DNA of 64,000 nt from Cliona cf. orientalis (GCA_963930775.1 OZ005702.1:5146001-5210000); one strand, 5' to 3'. Shown: positions 13,501 through 25,036, counted from the stretch's first letter. The notes: generated by a model not told the origin, from the sequence alone. Translations and numbers: made by a program.

Positions 13501-13925
13501 CTGGGCTCGATATTAGTCTCATCATGTCCGGTAGTATCAGTTGATCGAACTGGCCCAATAAACCCATCTTCAGTTGGTACAGCTTCAGTACTTTCAGCAA
13601 CATTTGTTGGAGAGGTAGATCCCTGCAAATCACCTCCTAATTGGGTGTCAGCTGGAGGGGTAAGCCCCTGCAAATCAACCACAAATTGAGGCGTATTTTC
13701 AGCTGGAGGGGTATGTCCCTGCAAATTATCCGTGTCTATTGACGCAGCCTATGATGGAGGGGTAGATCCCCGCAAATCAACCACTGATTGGTTGTCTCTT
13801 AGCAGTCCTTTTTCGCACAGCTTCAGTTGTCGCCAGTTGGTGGATAGTTTTGTGATGACTTCTCTCAGGCTGAGCAGATCTAGCAGGTCCTGCTCAAGCA
13901 CTGAGTTGAATACACTCGTCTTATG
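7514..13925 (-). CDS. AGGF1: AGGF1: angiogenic factor with OCRE-type repeats and FHA domain (3' G-patch part not found)
   Basis: Exons read from high to low coordinates: 13925-13233, 13099-13043, 12791-12522, 12320-12152, 11757-11586, 8398-8245, 7898-7666 and 7581-7514; phases agree except as noted. Exon 1 has a leucine-rich helical stretch (LEQDLLDLLSLREV) then an acidic region with repeated DLQG-TPPA units. Exons 2-4 carry tyrosine-rich octamer repeats (YYDPDLGSYYQYDD). Exons 5-6 form the FHA domain (IKVPELQVSKSHATISY, HGSTNGTFI), a phosphothreonine-binding fold. Exons 7-8 match the post-FHA linker (HIHIGWETCAWC, KELEGYSDRAQ). The usual C-terminal G-patch is not recognised below 7514. Oddities: an in-frame TAG at 13749-13751, the exon 1 donor reading AT instead of GT at 13232-13231, and a one-base frame break near 7680-7686. 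The family is nuclear, splicing- or chromatin-linked and angiogenic in vertebrates. Confidence 0.82.
9991..10058. mobile_element. Short foldback element, TIR TAGCCTCGT
   Basis: The left arm TAGCCTCGTACCCAGGCCG and right arm CGGCCTAGGTACGAGGCTA pair almost perfectly around a short loop containing ACGTTTTCAATGTT. The same ends and loop motif occur in the much larger foldback at 35797-36328, so this is a minimal member of that family. Confidence 0.65.
11258..11380. mobile_element. Truncated MITE related to 36340-36550
   Basis: Shares the GGCATGCCACACCCATTAT block and the repeated GCGAAAGTTTTCTC motif with the right half of the full element at 36340-36550. The left terminal repeat is missing. 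Confidence 0.6.
11911..12043. mobile_element. Truncated MITE related to 6261-6488
   Basis: Contains the GGTTTGGTACGGGATC block, the ATATAGACCGCCAAATTTAA block and the right end CCGGCTATACGGTA of the 6261-6488 family; the left terminus is lost. It lies in an AGGF1 intron. Confidence 0.7.
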
Positions 13926-14112
13926 CTAGCAGCTTGCACACCAACGTACGCGCATGCGCTGTGCTCGAGCACTCAATCCCGCGCGCCACGCCCCTCTTTT
14001 CTCGGATTGAGGGGCGTGGCGCGCGATGCGCAGAGAGACTGTAGCGTATCTGAAAAAGAACTTTCCTGCTTGACGATCATCGCTCGCTACCCGGTCCACC
14101 GCTATTAAAAAG
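13926..14112. promoter_or_regulatory. Short head-to-head intergenic region between AGGF1 (-) and NLR-2 (+), candidate bidirectional promoter
   Basis: Only 187 bp separate the first recognised AGGF1 exon from the NLR-2 CARD start codon. The region contains GCGCATGCGC at 13950-13959, which matches the NRF1-type palindrome common in animal promoters. It also contains a perfect 17-bp GC-rich inverted repeat (arms 13980-13996 and 14009-14025, 12-nt loop). The part just before the NLR start (about 14045-14112) is shared with the other CARD exons. AGGF1 may have a further 5' exon elsewhere, so the bidirectional reading is an inference. Confidence 0.5.
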
Positions 14113-14425
14113 ATGGCATCTGTGAATCAGTCGCCTGAAGTCAAGTCGATCTTAAAACAAACTCACGATCTCACAACAGCGTTGTCGAATGATCCATTGG
14201 GCGTGGCAGAGATACTGCTCAGCAAAGAACTAATTTGTGAGGAAGTACACTCGGAAATGTTGATAGATTCTTACACTCCAGCAAAGAAAGCAGCCATTCT
14301 GGTCAGAGCGATGAGAAATACGGTCGAAATAGCTCCAGACAAGTTTCAGTGCTTTCTTGAGATTCTTTCAGAGCAGCAGGTCTGTGCTAAAGAGGTGGTG
14401 GAGAGACTGCGCTCTACTTACCGAA
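14113..14425 (+). CDS. CARD-type first exon of NLR-2
   Basis: ATG in a conserved context (AAAGATGGC in three of four copies). The 104-residue product is a six-helix death-fold pattern, with PAKKAAILVRAMRNTVE and the end motif VVERLRSTY, shared with 40900-41212 and 63248-63554. CARDs recruit CARD adaptors or caspases through homotypic binding. The donor GTGAGT follows at 14426. A G-run of about 20 bases lies in the intron just after it (14470-14490). Confidence 0.8.
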
Positions 14426-14676
14426 GTGAGTCACTGGGTTCACTGGTACATGAACAGTCATGTCAGAGCAGGGGGGGGGGGGGGGGGGGGATTAAGTTCA
14501 AAGAGTGGGAGGGGCTGAACTTTAACTTAGGGGGTGGTGTGTAACCGGAGGAGGTACGAAATTATTAATATTCCACGTAATTTTTGTGCATAGCAATCCA
14601 CATCAACATGGATGTGTCCCTGTACAGTTGCTATGCTAAAAGCTATAAAAACAGCGGGATCGTCAAGGGTTCACTA

Positions 14677-14975
14677 CAAGGGGTGGTCACTACTATACCT
14701 GCTGTACTGACACCCGCGACCGGGATCAAAATTTGATTGGGCCTATTTTGGGCCTTGATCGCTTGATTCCTACTGGAAAGCTACCTTGATCGCTTGATTT
14801 TCACTAAATATGTAGCTTGATGGCTTGACTCATGCCAATAATTGTCCTTGATTTCTTGATCAATTTATAGTTTACTGAGGTGAACGCCCACTTTTTATAG
14901 TATACGGAGGTGAGCGGGATCAAAACACGCGGTCGCGGGTGTCAGTACAGCAGGTATAGTAGTGACCACCCCTTG
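14677..14975. mobile_element. MITE with 46-bp terminal inverted repeats
   Basis: The left end CAAGGGGTGGTCACTACTAT and the right end ATAGTAGTGACCACCCCTTG are perfect inverted copies, extending inward through GGTGTCAGTACAGCAGG. A direct CACTA is present on both sides, a possible 5-bp target duplication. It is in the NLR-2 first intron. Confidence 0.85.
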
Positions 14976-15365
14976 CACTAGCTCAACTGTTGTAGCTTGA
15001 TAGCTTGTCCCATTCACATCAAATTGGAGTAGGGATCCTGGAGGTTCACCCTTGAAAATCGCCATCCAGGTTTACTATGTAAACCTATGGGAATAAAAAT
15101 TATGACTCAGCAATTTATCTTGTGCATGTGACCCTTTCGTACCTCCTCTGGTGCGTAACTAAAATCTTTGCTAGAAGAATATTCTCGCATGAAATATTGT
15201 TTTGCCTGATCTCTGCATACCAAATTTTTTTCCACTTAATCATTGTAGGCAGGACAGATACCATAAATTTTATATTATACTACATGTATTTGCAAGGGCA
15301 GGGGCTGTGTTCCAGGTATAGTGATTGGCAGGGTTAATCTATCATGTGACGTAATTTTAAATTAA

Positions 15366-17505
15366 AACTAGAGTTCTGTAGAGCACTTACCCCACGTGCT
15401 CCGTAGCCACTGTAGCGGTACTATCAGAGCGCAGGTGCAAGACAAGCGCTTAAAGATAGAACTGATACTACTTATTACCCCATACGCATGCGCAAGGGGT
15501 AAAGCAATCGGTTTGTCTGTCTGTTGTCATCGTTATTGTTGTCATTGTCGGCACAAAAATCGCCAGATCTCGCGTTCTAGGCATCTGTGTGTGCTGTAAG
15601 CACAACCAATCGGTAGATGTCGGTGAAAAATTGGTCTGTAAACGCTTCGAATTGCTCAAAAAGGCTTACCAGTGCTACAAATCGTGCATTTTCTGTTCAG
15701 CATGCCTGTGATTTATCGACCACACCCACTCTTTCAGCATAATAGTATGCTGAGGTGACTGTGCATGCTCAAGCTCAATGTTGGAAAGGGTCATCAAGTC
15801 ATAAAACTGCCGCAGAGTGTTGCAATACTTATCAACTGATAAGGAGTACAAGAAAGAGAGAAGTGGCACGCTATACCAAAACAATAACCATCCAGGGAGG
15901 AGGTAATTAACCCTCGGCGCATGCGCGAGGGTTACTGTAGTTGGTCAGTCTGTCTGTCTGTCTGTCTGTCTGTGTGTTACCACGCTAGCTGCTACATACC
16001 TCGTTTTTGAGTCCAATTTGCGGTGTTGCAAGGTTCCTTATGGCGTTCCAAATTCATGATTTGTGTGGATTTCTCCGAAAACGCTTTGTTCGCCAGTTTT
16101 GGCGTCATTTGCCGATTCTAAGCTTCTTGACTTTGCCCGAGCTAGCGATAGCACTGACTTAACGTATAAATAGGTTGCGTGCTATATACGGTATGTATGT
16201 CTATCATCCTCAGCGCATGCGCGGTTGCATCAATCCCGCCGCTCAGTCCACCAGCGAGCTTTTGAGGATCGTGGTCACAAGTTTCTTTTCAATTCTAAGG
16301 CTTAGCTGCCTGGGTACCCTTTGACTCTCTGGCTTGTATGCATGCAAGGAATTACAGTGCTTGAAACCAAGTGAGTTGCGATAATATATTAATACTGAAC
16401 ATGCAAGGCTTTGCATCATAATCCTTCAAGTTAAGATGTAGCTACCGGTAGCAAGCTAAGTCGCCAAGAATTGGAGGTTAGGCTACAATGAGCCTGGAAG
16501 GTTGAGTTGATGTCAACACCACAGTGTGGAGTTGGATACAGCACGCTAGGGTTGTTGCTGCTATGAGCTGTTGAACCGTCTTGAATAAAACTGCTGTGCA
16601 AGTATAACATTAGCCTCATCCCTGTCTTATCCTGGCCCCAGCCCTTTAGCTACTCCCTTTTCTGCATACAACTGTTGAACCATGTAGCTAATGCCATGCA
16701 GCGCGCCGAGGGTTTTGTGCTCGAGAGAGCTCTAGTTATTATTGTGTTTGATGCTACGATTTACATGTATGTCTAGAAGGATAGTTTTGGAGAGACGTTA
16801 ACATGTGAAAAAGAGCCTGACAATGCCTCTGATGGACATACATAAAATTGGGAACTCCATCCCTGACATGGAAATAGTCACAGATTTATATAGATCAAAA
16901 CATTTCTAAAGATTAACTCGACAATAATATAATCACCTCTGTATGCGGCTGGGTGTGAAGACTATAGACAGTCATTATTCCGCGCGCATGCGCAAGGGGG
17001 TAAAGTAATCAATCATGTCGTCGTTGTCGTTAGCACAAAAATCGCCATATCTCGAGATATAGGCGTCCAAGCGACTCACAAGCACAACGAATCAATCAAA
17101 TTCGGGGAAAAATTGGCTTCAGTGTGCGTCAAATTGATGGACACGGTCCACCCCCATTGAGTTATCTGCTCATGCGCACAACTAAGTGGCCAAGCGTGTG
17201 ACTGGTAAAAATTGTCGATGTTCTAAATAATTATTGCTATAGTGACTGACATCTGAAGCCCAGGGCCTATGGAACCAATCATAATGTAAGATGGCTACTA
17301 CTGTTATTACAACAAATATAGGTAGAAATTCATAATATCTTCCTAGTCTGGGCTAGGTCTGGGTGCAGAGAGTGCTTTTCAAGTGTCACCGGGACCCCCA
17401 GTACAACTAAGCAGTATTTCCATTATTTCTCTGAAGTTCCTAGCCATGCACCGAAAGTAAATGTATAGATTATGCAATGTGTATGTGCTCTACAGAGCTC
17501 TAGTT
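15366..17505. mobile_element. TIR element about 2.1 kb carrying repeated GCGCATGCGC palindromes
   Basis: Ends AACTAGAGTTCTGTAGAGCA and, inverted, TGCTCTACAGAGCTCTAGTT. Inside are two diverged copies of a module (about 15480-15650 and 16978-17150) with CACAAAAATCGCCA. A second internal end lies at about 16724-16736, so the element is composite or nested. NRF1-like palindromes occur at 15917-15926, 16213-16222 and 16984-16993, with a one-base variant at about 15484. No transposase is recognised. Confidence 0.55.
15941..15975. repeat. (CTGT)n microsatellite
   Basis: About eight consecutive TCTG units, within the 15366-17505 element. Confidence 0.85.
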
Positions 17506-18681
17506 ATTCTTGAGCTTGTATGTACACTAGTTAATGAATATAAATTTTGTGAATGGATTCAGAGCGGAATGATCTTGAATGGCATGCGAGTACACACATG
17601 CATGTAGTCTATAGTCACGTGATCAAACAACTCATGATATATTGTGATGAGCTTTGGCTTTCTGTGGGTATATCTTTTGGGTGAGAAGAGTTTATCGCGT
17701 CCAAAATGTAACACCCTTTGTAATACTCTTGCTACTGATGGCCAATATCAACTACAAGAAGTTGGCCAAACCACTTTCAACGTTCTGGACAACCTGATGC
17801 GAAGACTGCTGAGTCAGCTTGAAGGAGAGTACCACCAGTAGTATAGTATATTATTAATTTTTATAATAATTATTATTGCATGCAAGATCATGAATAATTA
17901 AAATATATGTTCAAGAACATACTGTTCTAGTATGAACAGCTCTGTATAATCTACAGCAGCAGACTCATGCAGATAGAGATTAATGTACAACTTTTAGACT
18001 ACTAATTTAAAAAGGCAGTGGACTGGAATACTGGTCTCACCCTGGACCCCAAAATATAGCAGTTGCTATATAGCCCTAAAATGCAGTTATGTCTCCTTAA
18101 TTATTATGTCAGTACGTACATACGGAACAGTGGGCTTCCATAATATATTATATTATTGGATAGGAGTAACAATAGAGCCCCTATGGGCATGGGACACTTC
18201 AAGCAAAATTATGAATGGACAGTCTGCTGCTATCTTCAGCTCACCATAAAAGCTGCATCCACACCACCTTCACTGAATGGTGGTTATAATATTATTACAA
18301 ATCGTGCATTATCCAGTTATTGCCTTGACAGGCTATATAGTTGGAGGCCACAGCCATAATACTGACTGGCTTGATTCATGAAACATAATTGTTTTGGTCT
18401 GGCGTCACCACCTTCCACAGCCCCCAGAATGATAATAATTATTATAATAGTGCATGATGTAAAATAAAGAGTGCTTATAATAATAATAACTCCCTTGTAT
18501 TATTAACTTTAAGTAAGTTGATGGTAGCTAGTTTCCTTATGTCTTCACTTTTTCAAGACATGCGTGCATGCTTCCTCTGTGGCCATGTGTTACATGCTTA
18601 CCATACCCTGAGCTGTCTTATCACACGTATGTAGCAACTATTGTCATATCATGCTATTTTCTTTGAACACTGATTTTACAG
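17506..18681. other. 3' part of the NLR-2 first intron, duplicated in NLR-3
   Basis: From about 16770 to the acceptor at 18680-18681 this intron is homologous to about 44700-46838 of NLR-3, with a shared CAGACTCATGCAGA block and a shared ATAAAGAGTGCTTATA block. An open stretch at 17644-17841 has a damaged counterpart near 44870-45030 and is not convincingly coding. Confidence 0.65.
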
Positions 18682-21600
18682 GCTTGATTCAGGATCAGGC
18701 AAAGCCAGTAGCTTGTGAGAAATCAGACATTGACATAACTATCGAGGATTTTGAAAGTCGATTTCGCTCTCTTCATAAGGAGATTCTTAGTCAACTAATT
18801 AAAAAGAATGTAGATACTTCAACTATAATCAATTCCCTTACACTGCTTCCACTAAAACTTAGAAAAGAATACGAAAAGGCCATTCAAGACTTATTGCCTT
18901 CGTTTTTAAATGAAGAAAGCATAATCTTTCATCTTAATCCTCTTTTTTCATTCCTTGATTATGGGTTGCTTGAGTATATCATCAAAATCTATGGCAAAAA
19001 TACATTAAAGCAAGACATGACTATGTATTCCAGTGATATTTGTATCTTCATGAAGGAAACAACAATTAAACAATTAATAGAAGCTGACCATTTTCCTGGC
19101 CAAACTGAAATCCCACCAAAGTTTTCTCTGAAGATGCTAGCAAGTGTACTTTAGAGCAACTTAATAGACTTAGAAAGAGATACTGTAGTGAAGTAAAACT
19201 GTCTGAGATTGTCTTTCATCTGGTGGCAGTTGTAGAATCAAACTCCTTCATTGCTAGGTGGCTAGTACCATCAGCCATTGTTGATGATATAGTGAAATCT
19301 ACCAGATATGTTGACGAAAGCTTCTACCAAGAAAACAAGATCACCTCCCTTACCTTGGATGGAATGTGGCTGCATATGAGTGAGGCTGAACTTAAAGTAT
19401 TGTGGATACACACTAGCAATGAACAACTTATTGATCAGTTTCAAATTATGTATAAGCAAATCTTATTAGAATTGAAACTTCAAAATGCACCAACAGATAA
19501 GCTATCACAGTGTTTAATAAACCAGAATCCAAATCTTCAGAAAGACAGAAGTATTTATTTGAGTGAAGCAATCTTAACTTTTCCTTTCCCTCCCTTTGGA
19601 TTCTTTCTTGACTTTGACATGCTTAGTATCATCATCAAAGAGTTTGGTAGTGATTGCTTAAGAGGTGTGATGATGTCATATTGTAAGTTTATGTCGGACT
19701 TTACTGAGAGGTTAACAGTACAACAGCTACTAGACTTGCCACCTGTTCCAATTAAACACCGTGAAGGTTTGATTGAAGCTGAGTGTGGAGTCATGGAGGA
19801 GCCTTCAGGATACACCTGCAATAAGATTTTAAGTATCAAAAATTCCATCTGTGCAGAGATGAATTTTAGTGGATTTATAGTTACCATGAGTCATATCAGA
19901 AAACCACTAATAAATCATTTGTTTTTTATTTGTTGGCTTATTCCTACACAGTTAGTCCCAGACCAGATAGAATTTGCCAATCGTATAGAGAGTGAGTTTT
20001 ATGTAAGAAAGAGCATAGCATCACTCTCTATTGGCAACCAATGGGTGTACCATCAAAAATTAAATCCATGTGGTTCCATATTAAAGGAGAAATACCAGCA
20101 GTCCCAGGGCTCACCATCACCAGTTGAATGGATTCCTTCACCAACAAAGAAAATATTCCGACTAGCTATGATCCAGAGAGAGAGAGTGCAACGAGGTCGT
20201 ATTGATGACAGCTTTGTACGAATGACCATCAGTGGTAGGGTAGATGATATTCTTCATGCTAAATCTCCAGTGGAACTTGAACACATCTTCAGAAACACAC
20301 TACATGGAGGTGAGATCATTTTGATTGAAGGAGCCCCAGGGTCTGGCAAGAGTACTCTAACTGTCCACATCTGTCAGAGATGGGGCAAAGGAGAGCTATT
20401 TCAACAATTCACTGTTGTGATCCTTGTCCAGTTACGAGACCCAGCAGTGCAAAGAGCACAGACCATAGCTGACCTGCTTCCTGTTGAAAATAATGAGGAG
20501 ATAGCCACTGAACTAGTAGCTACTAATGGACGTGGTGTCCTGTGGGTCCTTGACGGGTGGGATGAGCTCCCACCTCACCTACAGCAAGATTCTATATTCC
20601 ATAAACTTATCAAGAGGATGCTTAGTGAATATTCGCTCATAGTCACCTCTCGTCCAATTTCATCAGGTGACCTACACCCAGTGGTCTCTTCACGAATTGA
20701 GGTATTGGGGTTCACCCCAAAGGAGCAGAGGCAGTACTTCACTGAGTGTTTCAAGAGAGACACCAAAGATTTAGAAGCCCTACTTGAGAAGATCCAAGAG
20801 AACCCTTTGGTACAAAGCATCTGCTACCTTCCACTCAATGCTGCCTTTATAGTACACACTTTCAAATACAGGGGTCAATCACTACCCAACACTGAATATG
20901 AGATCTACTTATCAGTCATTCTTAGCTGCATTCAACGCCATTATGATAGGAAGGGCAGAGGTCATGACCTACCTAGAGAGTTAGAATCTTTGGATGATCT
21001 TTCCAGGAGTGAAGCAGTGAGAGAGCCTTTTCAGTGTCTCTGTGAGCTTGCCTATCGTGGTGTGATGGAGAACAAAGTGACCTTCTCTTCCAGTGACTTG
21101 CCTCAAGGATCCAACACACTCAGTCTTCTTCAAGCAATAGAGAGCTTTCTCCAAAGTGGAAAGTCAGTGTTCTATAACTTTCTTCACCTGTCTATCCAAG
21201 AGGTTCTGTCTGCCTATTACATAACCACAAAGTTGTCAGATAGTGAGCAGGTGTCTCAATTCCAGCAGTTGTTCAACCAGCCTCGTTTTGCTGCTGTGTT
21301 TCAGTTTTATGCTGCCGTCACCAAGTTGAAGAGTCCAGGGATGCGCCAAGTTATTGATAGAATAGTGGAAGCCAAATCCAAGCTTCTCTTAGTGTCTCTT
21401 CTTCGCTGCTTGCATGAGGCTCAGGATCCTGACCTCTGCCTTTATGTAGCTGAGAGACTAGAATATGAGCTAGATCTTAGTGAGACCTCACTCAGTCCAC
21501 TGGATTATATCTGTATTAGTTTTTTTCTTTCCTGTCTTACTGATAAGGAATTTACTGTCAACCTTAGACGATGTTATACAATTAGCGTAAAATATTTGAC

Positions 21601-22244
21601 TAAGTTTCTCCATAGCAATGTGCACTATGCCAGTAATGTAGCTATTGACCTTTGGGACAGTAATCTCGATAAGAAAGATGCTTTACACATTGCTAGGATG
21701 CTTTACTTTATTGAACATCTATACTTGACTAATAATCCCATTGGAGACACTGGAGCATCTTTGATATCTGAAGCTGTAAGAGAAACTACTACACTCAAGA
21801 CTTTAGTCCTGTGTGGCTGTAGCATCACTTCAAGAGGGGCTAAAGACCTTTCAAGAGCACTAGCTCAAAATAGTTCCCTGGAAAAGTTGGACGTTGGTGA
21901 TAATAATCTACGAGATGATGGAATAAGCCACGTGGCTGAGGTCCTCAAACAAAACAAACAATTGAAAGAACTCTGGATTGGTGATTGTGGAATGACAGAT
22001 AAAGGAGCAGCTTCTCTGGCCAGTGCTCTCACTGTCAACAACTCTCTCAAGATGCTGCATATTGGTCGATTTAAAGGAGCACTAACAGAAGATGGACTCT
22101 CAACAATAGCTCATTCATTAGCTTACAAATCATTAGTAAAATTAGCAATCCCCTTTCACTTTGGCTCTGCTACTGCTGATCGTTTAAGTGAGGAGGTCAA
22201 TAAAACAAGGAAGAGAAATGAACTCCCACCCATTGAAATTTATG
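18682..22244 (+). CDS. NLR-2 main exon: two modules, NACHT, LRR (frameshift near 19128)
   Basis: The acceptor is TTTTACAG at 18674-18681. Unit 1 helical part reads LKLRKEYEKAIQDLLPSF and FSFLDYGLLEYIIKIYG. Its alpha/beta part lies beyond the frameshift (SFIARWLVPSAIV, ITSLTLDGMW). Unit 2 follows (FGFFLDFDMLSIIIKEFG). The second alpha/beta part is diverged (ICWLIPTQLV, ASLSIGNQW). A linker containing SPSPVEWIPSPTKKIFRL leads to the NACHT. Compared with NLR-3 the NACHT lacks an insertion of roughly 35 residues after Walker B. The LRR ends at IEIYG with donor GTGAGT at 22245. The family works as an ATP-dependent oligomerising sensor. Confidence 0.8.
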
Positions 22245-22423
22245 GTGAGTAGCTATATTAACACTACCGGGTATTTATATACAGAAGTGTCATAGCTAGT
22301 TACCAAGAGTCAGAGTTTTTACACGTTCATTACTAATAATAAGGTTGCCTAATTTAAAAGTGCAGCAGACGCATACAGTGGATGGTTCTTTTGTATAGCT
22401 AGTTACAACCTTTATTCATGCAG

Positions 22424-22464
22424 CTACTGGACTTATTTCACAGCGTGTTCCGTCCGAGTACTGA
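22424..22464 (+). CDS. Proposed last coding exon of NLR-2
   Basis: Preceded by TTTATTCATGCAG. Joined in phase 1 to the LRR exon it encodes a short tail ending VPSEY and a stop. The equivalent exons of NLR-1 (1712-1752) and NLR-3 (52645-52685) have the same 41-bp length and end PSKY. An alternative acceptor 3' of it (CCTTCCAG) would give a different short tail ending QYYN in NLR-2 and QCYN in NLR-3. Which is used cannot be told here. Confidence 0.45.
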
Positions 22465-22859
22465 TCCTTCCAGCACCCCCTCGCTCTCTGATGTCACGTG
22501 ACCAGCTAATACCACAATACTACAACTGACCAACACAAATCAAAAGTTTATTGGTAAGTGCTACCAGACCTCAACAATTTCTCCATATCCCAAGTGAACC
22601 TGACCCCCAATCGATGTTTTGCATGGATACACAGTCTTTCAGTGCAATGCATCTGTTCTTGTTCACTGCAGACCTCTCCATGTGCACAGTTAGCTACTCA
22701 GTAGTAACTTTGATGTTGACTGGAGCCCACAGTTTCAGTCCGGGCAGTGAGTTACTCCAGCTACTGAACATGTCAGCAGTGACAATAAGTTTGTCCTTGT
22801 GCACCGACTCTGTGATGTTTGTCTTATTCAGTTTTGTTAGTTGTGTGGTTCCATTCTCA

Positions 22860-23620
22860 GTCCGGCCGGGCCATCACACTCCAGTTGTCATGGTTTATGC
22901 TGAGTCAGCAGGGGGCCGTGGCAGGGTTCAGAGGTCATCAGTGTTGTGTTTGGTTAGTTATATGTTGGCTATGGTTTTAGTGTGTTCATGTGATGTCATT
23001 CACTAGTTGTTGTCTTGTTCCCTAGTTTTGTGTGTGCACATGTCTGTGGTTTGTCTGGTCATCTTCCATTCCTTTTTGTTGTCCCTTTAGCCTACAGTTT
23101 CATTGCTTGTTCACTGACACCACATCTCATCATGCACCACAAAACATTTTCACAGTTCATCAGTTATTGCAGCTTCATTATTATCATGCCCCATTCCCTA
23201 AGGCCACTTTTGTATTGCAGTGTTTTTTACGCTTGTGTGATAGTATGATCATTAGTTTAGTGTGTATAGCTGTATGCAGCCATTTCTCCTTTACACTCGT
23301 ACAGTAATTGTTGCACATTCTTGTATGTAATCAACCTTTTTCACAACTTACAATATTAAGTTTATCATCAACCTTGTTATTTATTGATATTAATTTTAAT
23401 CATCACAGTATCGTTCATTTCGTCTTCCATTATAGCTATACTTTTGGCTCAGGATTGAACTCCAGTTATTTGGAGGTGAGTATGATATCAGTCATATGAT
23501 TTACCACATGACCAACTCTTAATTGTTTTGTTTTTTGTCTCATGTATTCAGGAGCTGCACTCTAGTAGAGGATAATGTTCATTTTAAATGCATAGAAACA
23601 TCTGAGCTTTGAAACTCCGC
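22860..23620. repeat. Duplicated NLR 3' flank, copy behind NLR-2
   Basis: Homologous to about 1855-2440, 4050-4450 and 53110-53890. It includes the GCCGGGCCATCACACTCCAG block, the CATGTCTGTGGTTTGTCTGG block and the splice-like CTCCAG / GAGGTGAGTATG pair near 23462-23484. Confidence 0.7.
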
Positions 23621-23810
23621 CCACAGACATACCCCTTCATCCTCCCACTCCCCCAACATCTTGCTTACCGGGTATGTGCACACATATTTAGTGCAAACTT
23701 CACTCTCTTAAAACTCTGCATGCACACAATGCACATGGATATGTATGTATACAGTACTTACATGACATTGTACATGTGTGTGCATGTGCATATTATAAAA
23801 TTATTAAATA

Positions 23811-24309
23811 CATTGGAACCCCGCTTAATGGACACCCCCCAATGGCGGACACCTGCGATAATATAACGAACAATACTGAATGTCCGGATTGTATTTCCAT
23901 AGACTTCAATATATTCAAACCCCCTCAACAGCAGACACCCCGCTATTCCGTATATCGGACACTTATTTTGGTCCCATTCGAGCCTGTGCAATAGTGAACA
24001 ACCTAGCATAATGGACAGTTAGACCACACCCACCATTAAAATCGGTCGGTTTCAGCAATCAGTAACTACAGTAAAGCCTAAATAATGTATCTCATACATT
24101 GTATTCTTGCTTAGGAGCTGTCAGTTGACAGATCTCTCATCAATACGGTCTTTATCGTCGTCCACAGTGGTACTTTATCATAACGGGCTGCAACTGTAAG
24201 AGGGGGCCTTGGGTGTGGTCAACCACTAACCCCTGAGCTAAGGACACCTCACTATTATAGCAGACAAAATTTTTGGTCCCAGTGGTGTCCGCTTTAGAGG
24301 GTTCCACTG
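23811..24309. mobile_element. Tc1/mariner (Tigger)-style MITE, TA target duplication
   Basis: Left end CATTGGAACCCCGCTTAATG and right end AGAGGGTTCCACTG are inverted copies. TA is present at 23809-23810 and 24310-24311. Internal GGACACC/GGTGTCC motifs fit the pogo/Tigger type end. No transposase is present. Confidence 0.7.
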
Positions 24310-24331
24310 TATTTCTTTAATGTACATGATG

Positions 24332-24480
24332 TACTGTAGAATCCCACCCATATGCTCCCCTTGTACATGTACATAAGCCCCCCTTCTCTTACAGAGAAAT
24401 TGCCGAGATCACTTGCCCACATGGTCGGTAATGGTTGTCACACAGAAATGGCACGATACGGTATACCAGTACATGAAATA
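24332..24480. mobile_element. Fragment of the 26583-26933 MITE family
   Basis: Shares TAGAATCCCA, ATAAGCCCCCC and GGTAATGGTTGTCACAC with the complete element downstream. Confidence 0.5.
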
Positions 24481-24590
24481 GGGTATTTTACGTTGACAAG
24501 TTTATTGTTTGTTAGTTAGTGAGAATGTGCTACATGTACATGCACCAGTGCATAAGCCCCGTCCATAAAAATGTGCCTCTCTATTGCTGG

Positions 24591-25036
24591 AATACTGTAT
24601 TTTCCTTCTATTAAAATTTATGCGTGCGCTTATATCTCCACAGGAAGAAAACCTGCACTTAAAAGCGAGGTGCACCTAACAACGAGATGTGCCTAAAAAT
24701 AATACCTATATCCAAGTATGCATACATATTGGAGGGCATATTTAAGGGCTTGGCCAGTTGCTTGATGGATCGCACGATTGTTCATACTGCACGTTACTAC
24801 ACTCTAATGTGCTGAAACAGACCTTTAAAAAGCCTGAGATTTCGACTAACTTGAAAGGCTGGAACCCTGAACTAGCAAGGAAGCATGCAGATATCAAGAT
24901 CAAGGGTCACATGCGCTTGTAGGCAAAATGCACCTAATAGCAAGTGAATAGGACAGCAAAAATAACATGCGCTTAACATCTAAATATACTTATAAGCAAA
25001 ATGCGCCTTATATTGAGAAAATATATGCATGGTATT
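24591..25036. mobile_element. Probable MITE with GCGC/TTATAAG ends
   Basis: Left end AATACTGTATTTTCCTTC and right end GAGAAAATATATGCATGG with TATT are imperfectly inverted, and inner GTGCGCTTATA/TATAAGCAAAATGCGC blocks pair. Terminal boundaries are uncertain. Confidence 0.45.

Larger units (their letters stand above)
14113..22464 (+). pseudogene. NLR-2: CARD - 2 modules - NACHT - LRR gene with a 19-bp frameshifting deletion
   Basis: Model: exon 1 14113-14425 (CARD, 104 codons plus one base), exon 2 18682-22244, exon 3 22424-22464. Exon 1 ends and exon 2 begins in matching phase 1, as in NLR-3. Exon 1 starts MASVNQSPEVKSILKQ and has the helical pattern of a CARD (VEIAPDKFQCFLEILSEQ). Exon 2 holds two helical plus alpha/beta modules, then the NACHT (Walker A GAPGSGKST near 20330, Walker B LWVLDGWDELP near 20545) and RI-like LRRs. 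Relative to NLR-3, 19 bp are missing after about 19128, causing a TAG at 19152-19154; the frame stays open from about 19155 to 22252. As read, the CARD is uncoupled from the NACHT. Near-identity to NLR-3 in the NACHT suggests recent duplication or conversion, so recent inactivation, a splicing workaround or misassembly all remain possible. Confidence 0.82.

Noticed and set aside
15941..15975. CRISPR-like or other prokaryotic array
   Set aside because: It is a simple tetranucleotide microsatellite. No spaced direct repeats of CRISPR type, operons or Shine-Dalgarno patterns exist in the window.
17644..17841. Small exon in the NLR-2 intron (cysteine-containing frame)
   Set aside because: The paralogous intron of NLR-3 has frame-breaking differences, so conservation does not follow codons.
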